Part shown: positions 9,459-13,014 of the stretch, in pieces
Position numbering within the stretch: the stretch's first letter is position 1
Layout of the letters: each line of letters opens with the position of its first letter
NCBI GenBank assembly: GCA_002482005.1
Contig: DLFD01000038.1
Span: 2,374 to 15,387 of the forward strand
DNA: 13,014 bases
Source of the DNA: Lachnospiraceae bacterium UBA7729
Lineage (GTDB): Bacteria; Bacillota; Clostridia; Lachnospirales; Lachnospiraceae
Direction: 5' to 3'
Translations under genes and position numbers: made by a program
The notes under the pieces: model-generated
The model's database searches: none
Seen by the model: the letters and a program-made list of their open reading frames with translations, nothing else
What the model was told of the DNA's origin: nothing

Positions 9459-10430
9459 ATGAAAAAAACAAGATTCTATTCTTTCCTTATATTGTCATGC
9501 ATGCTTGGCGGGCAGGCTGCTTTCTGCAGCCATGACTGCATCAGTGCACAGGCAGCCGATGAAGTGCTGGTTGGAGTCGGAGGCAGTCTTTCGAGCGGCA
9601 CTGGCTCGCAGAATGCCGGAAAGCTGCAGACAGCCGGAACTGCTGATGAAGTTTCCACACAAGATACCGATTCCAACCAGAAGAATTCTTCTCCGGTTCT
9701 GGGCGATGCCGACTACAACGGCGGCCTCACCGTCCTCGGTTCCTCGAGTCCGCTTACCGTGGAAGGGACCCTTGACGAATACGACTGGGTCAGGACTAAC
9801 ATGGCAGGCCGTTTCATGCCCTATGTCATCGACCACGCAGAAGGGAACCCCAACGTGATCCATTTTCTGTACGAATATGGTCACGATGTCAAGTCTCCGG
9901 ATACCTTTGAATATACAGAGGAAGAAAGATCGGCGAGGATCCCTCTTCTGATGCAGTGGGACTACCGCTGGGGATATAACTGGTACGGCGGCGGACCTGC
10001 GGGACTGACCGGCTGCGCGCCGACCTGTATGACGATGATCGGGCTGGGACTCACGAAAGACACTTCCTATACGGTTCCGGCCATGTGCCAGTATGCGATT
10101 GACAAGGGGTACTGGGTGGATGGCCAGGGCACCTCGTGGAGTCTGGTGACAGATGCATTTCCGAACGACCCGATCACCTGCCAGAGCATCAGTGTGGACG
10201 AAGGAAGCATCGCAGCGACACTGAACCAGGGTTGTCCGGTCCTGATCAACGTCGGTGTCGGGAAATTCTCGGCTGTCGGACATTTCATGGTCCTGACCGG
10301 GATGGATGCGGATGGGAACTTTATCCTGAACGACCCGAACAATCTTGAAAACAGTTCAAAGAGCTGGGCCTGGGGCGATCTGGCGACGGAGATCCAGGCA
10401 GCGTGGAGCTACCAGCTGCAGGGACAGTGA
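9459..10430 (+). CDS. Secreted C39-like cysteine peptidase domain protein
   Basis: This 323-residue protein has a signal peptide: KKTR, a hydrophobic stretch from about 6 to 22, and likely cleavage after ISAQA near residue 32. ILSC at 11-14 faintly resembles a lipobox but comes very early. Residues 33-110 are a Ser/Gly/Thr-rich linker. The C-terminal half is a peptidase C39-like domain with Gln166 (LLMQWDYRWGY), Cys186 in TGCAPT, His275 in GHFMVLTG and Asp292 in LNDP, the expected catalytic set. Members of this family are exported hydrolases or peptide-binding proteins of mostly unknown target; it is not beside an ABC transporter or bacteriocin gene. The frame is open upstream to 9267, but ATG 9459 has GGAG 6 nt before it and starts the signal peptide. 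It converges on rpiB at a shared terminator. Confidence 0.88.
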   Translation: MKKTRFYSFLILSCMLGGQAAFCSHDCISAQAADEVLVGVGGSLSSGTGSQNAGKLQTAGTADEVSTQDTDSNQKNSSPVLGDADYNGGLTVLGSSSPLTVEGTLDEYDWVRTNMAGRFMPYVIDHAEGNPNVIHFLYEYGHDVKSPDTFEYTEEERSARIPLLMQWDYRWGYNWYGGGPAGLTGCAPTCMTMIGLGLTKDTSYTVPAMCQYAIDKGYWVDGQGTSWSLVTDAFPNDPITCQSISVDEGSIAATLNQGCPVLINVGVGKFSAVGHFMVLTGMDADGNFILNDPNNLENSSKSWAWGDLATEIQAAWSYQLQGQ

Positions 10431-10523
10431 TGGGATCGTCTCCGGCGCCGCGCTCTCTGCCAGCATGAACTGGTCGGTGCTTCTCCAGTACCCCACGTAT
10501 CACGTACTCCAAACGAACAGAAA

Positions 10524-10566
10524 AAAAGCGAGGGAAGAGTCAAAACTCCACTCTTCCTTCGCTTTT
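10524..10566. terminator. Bidirectional terminator between the C39-like gene and rpiB
   Basis: Arms 10524-10540 and 10550-10566 form a 17-bp stem with one G-U or mismatch position (GGGAAGAGT with ACTCTTCCT) and a 9-nt loop. The left flank is a run of A residues, giving a strong U-tract on the minus strand for rpiB, whose stop codon is 36 nt away. The right flank CTTTTATC gives a weaker plus-strand tail for the C39-like gene. Positions 10431-10523 hold nothing else that I recognise. Confidence 0.85.
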
Positions 10567-10601
10567 ATCTGATCAGGCTTACCTTCCGAATCATCTTCCG
10601 G

Positions 10602-11033
10602 TCAGGCTTCGTCGATCTCAGCGATTCTTCTCTTATGTCTCTCTGCCTCTGAGAACGGGGTATCCAGGAAAGCGTCTACGATCCTGCACGCCAGTCCCGG
10701 TCCTGTTACTCTTCCGCCCATAGCAAGGATGTTGGCGTCGTTGTGCTGTCTGCAGGCTGCTGCCGAGAAGCAGTCGCCGCACAGTGCCGCACGGATCCCC
10801 TTGAAGCGGTTGGCGGTGATCGAGATCCCGATGCCGGTGCCGCAGATCAGGATGCCGTTCTCGCATTCTCCGTCCAGAATGCACTTTACAACTTTCTTCG
10901 CATAGACAGGATAATCACAGGCTTCCTCGCTGAAGGTCCCGCAGTCCTTATAGGCAACCTTTCTCTCATCAAGATGCTTCTTCACTTCCTGCATCAGCGC
11001 ATATCCGCCATGGTCACAGCCAAGTGCTATCAT
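10602..11033 (-). CDS. rpiB: Ribose-5-phosphate isomerase B
   Basis: RpiB interconverts ribose 5-phosphate and ribulose 5-phosphate in the non-oxidative pentose phosphate pathway. The 143-residue cytosolic protein has the usual RpiB/LacAB length. It shows GCDHGG at 5-10, the active-site CGTGIGIS with Cys64, and QHNDANIL with His97-Asn98-Asp99. The ATG at 11031-11033 follows GGGAGG with a gap of about 9 nt. It lies 196 nt after the transketolase genes on the same strand, which supports a shared pathway. The gap contains tandem repeats and a 9-bp hairpin, so co-transcription is likely but not proven. An allose-phosphate or LacAB role is possible but less likely beside transketolase. Confidence 0.94.
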   Translation of the reverse strand: MIALGCDHGGYALMQEVKKHLDERKVAYKDCGTFSEEACDYPVYAKKVVKCILDGECENGILICGTGIGISITANRFKGIRAALCGDCFSAAACRQHNDANILAMGGRVTGPGLACRIVDAFLDTPFSEAERHKRRIAEIDEA

Positions 11034-11089
11034 AAGTTTCTTCCTCCCTCTCTCTGCAGCGCAAGCAGAATTTCATTGCCTCTACCTGA

Positions 11090-11119
11090 AAAGGCAGCAG
11101 CCAGGATGCCGCTGCCTTT
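11090..11119 (-). terminator. Weak hairpin between transketolase and rpiB
   Basis: A perfect 9-bp stem (AAAGGCAGC 11090-11098 with GCTGCCTTT 11111-11119) has a 12-nt loop. On the minus strand it is followed by TTTTCAGG, a short U-tract. It lies about 56 nt before the rpiB start and could be a leaky terminator that lowers rpiB expression. No promoter was found between it and rpiB. Confidence 0.4.
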
Positions 11120-11151
11120 CTTTCATCAGAGATTTCTGCGTCCTTCCAGAC

Positions 11152-11262
11152 GGTCTCAGCCGACAAACGCCATGATCCGTGCGTAGATGATCTCAGCTGA
11201 CATATGCTTTGACCTGTGCGCAGACGATCTCAGCTGACAAACGCCTTAACCTGTGCGTAGAC
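11152..11262 (-). repeat. 37-bp tandem repeat containing the transketolase stop codon, 3 copies
   Basis: Units at 11226-11262, 11189-11225 and 11152-11188 are exactly contiguous. The first is the genuine 3' end of the transketolase C-terminal gene, encoding VYAQVKAFVS and the TGA. The next two are noncoding echoes that match it at about 32 and 30 of 37 bases. Each repeats the sequence around the stop codon (GTCAGCTGAGATC). The divergence shows an older event than the 43-bp duplication at the SDR start. Confidence 0.88.
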
Positions 11263-12171
11263 GCCTTCGCCATCGAGCTGATACTTGTGAAGGAGCTCGA
11301 CTGCCGGGCCAGACTCGCCGAACTGGTCATGGATGCCGATTCTCATCATCTTTGTCGGCAGCTTCTCGCCGAGCAGCTCTGCGACAGCACCGCCGAGTCC
11401 GCCTGCCACGAATGCTTCCTCAGCGGTGACGACCTTTCCGGTCTTTGCGGCGCTCTTCAGGATGATCTCCTCATCCAGCGGCTTGATGGTGTGGATGTTG
11501 ATGACCTCGGCAGAGATTCCGTCTGCTGCAAGTTTCTCAGCCGCTTCCAGAGCGGAATTCACCTCAAGTCCGGTTGCCAGGATCGTGACATCCTTGCCTT
11601 CGCGAAGAAGGACACCCTTGCCAAGCTCGAACTTGTAATCCGGTCTGTCATTGATGACCGGAACTGCCAGACGGCCGAATCTCAGGTAGACCGGACCCTC
11701 ATGCTCGTAAGCAGCCTCAACTGCTGCCTTCGCCTCGATATCATCACTCGGGTTGATGATGGTCATACCCGGGATCATTCTCATCAGGGCGATATCTTCC
11801 AGGCACTGATGGGTAGCGCCATCCTCACCGACAGAGATTCCTGCGTGGGTAGCACCGATCTTGACATTCAGATGCGGATAACCGATGGAGTTGCGGACCT
11901 GCTCAAAGGCACGTCCTGCAGCAAACATTGCAAATGTGGACGCGAACGGTACCTTTCCTGTTGTTGCAAGTCCCGCAGCGATACCCATCATATCAGCCTC
12001 GGCGATACCGCAGTCGATATGGCGCTCCGGGAAAGCCTTCTTAAAGATCCCGGTCTTCGTAGCTCCCGCAAGGTCTGCGTCCAGCACGACCAGGTTATCA
12101 TGCTTCTTGCCGAGCTCGACAAGCGCATTGCCGTAGCTCTCTCTGGTTGCGATCTTCTTTACTTCCGGCAT
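11230..12171 (-). CDS. Transketolase, C-terminal subunit
   Basis: This is the second half of a split transketolase, carrying the pyrimidine-binding and C-terminal domains. With the upstream subunit it moves two-carbon ketol units between pentose, hexose and triose phosphates. The 313-residue product shows DADLAGATKT, GIAEADM with Glu58 as the expected thiamine-activating glutamate, and GEDGATHQ, all typical. The C-terminal domain includes ILATGLEVNSALEAAE. The ATG at 12169-12171 lies inside the last codons of the N-terminal gene with GAGGA 6 nt before it. The two genes overlap by 13 bp, which suggests translational coupling and equal amounts of subunits. Its 3' end is the founding copy of the 37-bp repeat. 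DXS-like or other thiamine enzymes are less likely given the partner gene. Confidence 0.95.
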   Translation of the reverse strand: MPEVKKIATRESYGNALVELGKKHDNLVVLDADLAGATKTGIFKKAFPERHIDCGIAEADMMGIAAGLATTGKVPFASTFAMFAAGRAFEQVRNSIGYPHLNVKIGATHAGISVGEDGATHQCLEDIALMRMIPGMTIINPSDDIEAKAAVEAAYEHEGPVYLRFGRLAVPVINDRPDYKFELGKGVLLREGKDVTILATGLEVNSALEAAEKLAADGISAEVINIHTIKPLDEEIILKSAAKTGKVVTAEEAFVAGGLGGAVAELLGEKLPTKMMRIGIHDQFGESGPAVELLHKYQLDGEGVYAQVKAFVS

Positions 12172-12998
12172 AACTCTTCCTCAACTTTCTTCAGATCTTC
12201 CATAGCAACTGCGTACTGCTCATCATTCGGAGCCTTTCCATGCCAGCCTACCGAGTTCTCCATGTAGGATACGCCCTTGCCCTTGACGGTCTTCATGATG
12301 ATAGCGGATGGCGCCCCCTTGGTCTCTCGTGCTTCCTGGAATGCTGCACGGAGCTGATCCATATCGTTGCCGTCTGCAACTCTGATCACATGGAAGTTGA
12401 ATGCCTCGAACTTCTTGTCGAGCGGATACGGGGAGCAGACCTCATCGATCGCGCCATCGATCTGCAGGTTGTTGTTGTCGACGATCACGCAGAGATTATC
12501 GAGCTTATGGAAGCCCGCGAACATGGAAGCTTCCCAGACCTGACCCTCCTCGCACTCGCCATCCCCGAGCAGAGTGTATACTCTGTAGCTGTCGCCTGAC
12601 ATCTTAGCGGAAAGCGCCATTCCGACTGCCGCGGAGATTCCCTGGCCAAGAGAGCCTGAACTCATGTCAACGCCAGGAGTATCCTGCATGCACGGATGGC
12701 CCTGCAGATAAGATCCCAGATGTCTCAGGGTCGGCAGGTCCTCGACCGGGAAGTATCCCCTGTTAGCCAGTGCGCTGTAAAGTCCAGGCGCCGTATGGCC
12801 CTTGGAGAGTACGAATCTGTCACGGTCCGGTTTCTTCGGGTTCTTCGGATCGATGTTCATCTCCTCAAAGTAGAGATAGGTAAAGACATCTGCCGCGGAA
12901 AGCGATCCGCCCGGATGCCCTGCTTTTGCACCATGTACGGCAGTGACAATGCCCTCGCGGACCTTGACCGCCATCTTCTCAAGTTCAAGAGTTGTCAT
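12159..12998 (-). CDS. Transketolase, N-terminal subunit
   Basis: This is the thiamine-diphosphate pyrophosphate-binding half of a split transketolase, 279 residues and complete. It shows GHPGGSL at 27-33, SKGH at 65-68, and the metal and cofactor motif GDGE (145-148) followed by DNNN (174-177). The start at 12996-12998 (MTTLELEKMAVKVREG) fits homologues. The ribosome binding site is weak (GGGTAA), and only 16 nt of upstream sequence are inside the window, so the promoter and any earlier operon genes cannot be judged. It is co-transcribed with the C-terminal half. Split transketolases are common in Clostridia and archaea. Confidence 0.95.
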   Translation of the reverse strand: MTTLELEKMAVKVREGIVTAVHGAKAGHPGGSLSAADVFTYLYFEEMNIDPKNPKKPDRDRFVLSKGHTAPGLYSALANRGYFPVEDLPTLRHLGSYLQGHPCMQDTPGVDMSSGSLGQGISAAVGMALSAKMSGDSYRVYTLLGDGECEEGQVWEASMFAGFHKLDNLCVIVDNNNLQIDGAIDEVCSPYPLDKKFEAFNFHVIRVADGNDMDQLRAAFQEARETKGAPSAIIMKTVKGKGVSYMENSVGWHGKAPNDEQYAVAMEDLKKVEEELCRK

Positions 12999-13014
12999 AA
13001 ATATTACCCAATCT

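Noticed and set aside
9495..10283. Minus-strand frame of 262 codons opposite the C39-like gene
   Set aside because: It has no plausible start signal or family motif, while the plus strand encodes a signal peptide and a complete C39-like active site.

Overview
The window is about 13 kb of moderately GC-rich bacterial chromosome carrying eight protein-coding genes. Seven lie on the minus strand and one on the plus strand. The gene content suggests a Clostridia-type Bacillota, plausibly a relative of the Lachnospiraceae: a transketolase split into two genes, RpiB-type ribose-5-phosphate isomerase, NADPH-type glutamate synthase with a separate GltD, an Aminotran_MocR-family aspartate aminotransferase and a secreted C39-like protein. 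This placement is an inference from gene style, not from a marker gene. No rRNA, tRNA, CRISPR array, transposase or phage gene was recognised.

From left to right: positions 1-214 hold a strong hairpin terminator (59-106) and degenerate repeats downstream of gltD. gltD (215-1708) and gltB (1821-6374) form a minus-strand glutamate synthase operon. Its leader (6375-6551) has a near-consensus promoter, a 16-bp terminator-like hairpin at the expected transcription start, and a second closed RNA fold just before the gltB ribosome binding site. Upstream is an aminotransferase gene (6665-7990) with its own near-consensus promoter (8156-8184). Beyond it is a short-chain dehydrogenase/reductase (SDR) gene (8336-9295) that carries repeats at its start, in its middle and at its end. 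A secreted C39-like protein (9459-10430) is divergent from the SDR gene. It converges on rpiB (10602-11033), with a bidirectional terminator between them. The two halves of transketolase (11230-12171 and 12159-12998) overlap by 13 bp at the right edge, and their promoter lies outside the window.

Two metabolic themes appear. GltBD makes glutamate from glutamine and 2-oxoglutarate, and the neighbouring aminotransferase can exchange that amino group with oxaloacetate to give aspartate. Transketolase and RpiB belong to the non-oxidative pentose phosphate pathway.

The core genes are ordinary. The unusual part is the DNA at gene boundaries. Three near-exact or diverged tandem arrays sit on start or stop codons: 43 bp x2 at the SDR start, 38 bp x3.5 at the SDR stop and 37 bp x3 at the transketolase stop. 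There is also a 30-bp palindrome-bearing repeat inside the SDR gene and a weak 49-bp-period repeat behind gltD. The 38-bp array creates a run of start/stop (ATGA) overlaps that continues, through non-repeated DNA, into the aminotransferase reading frame. I see no clear new defence, mobile or biosynthetic system. The best leads are the gltBD leader and this boundary repeat pattern.
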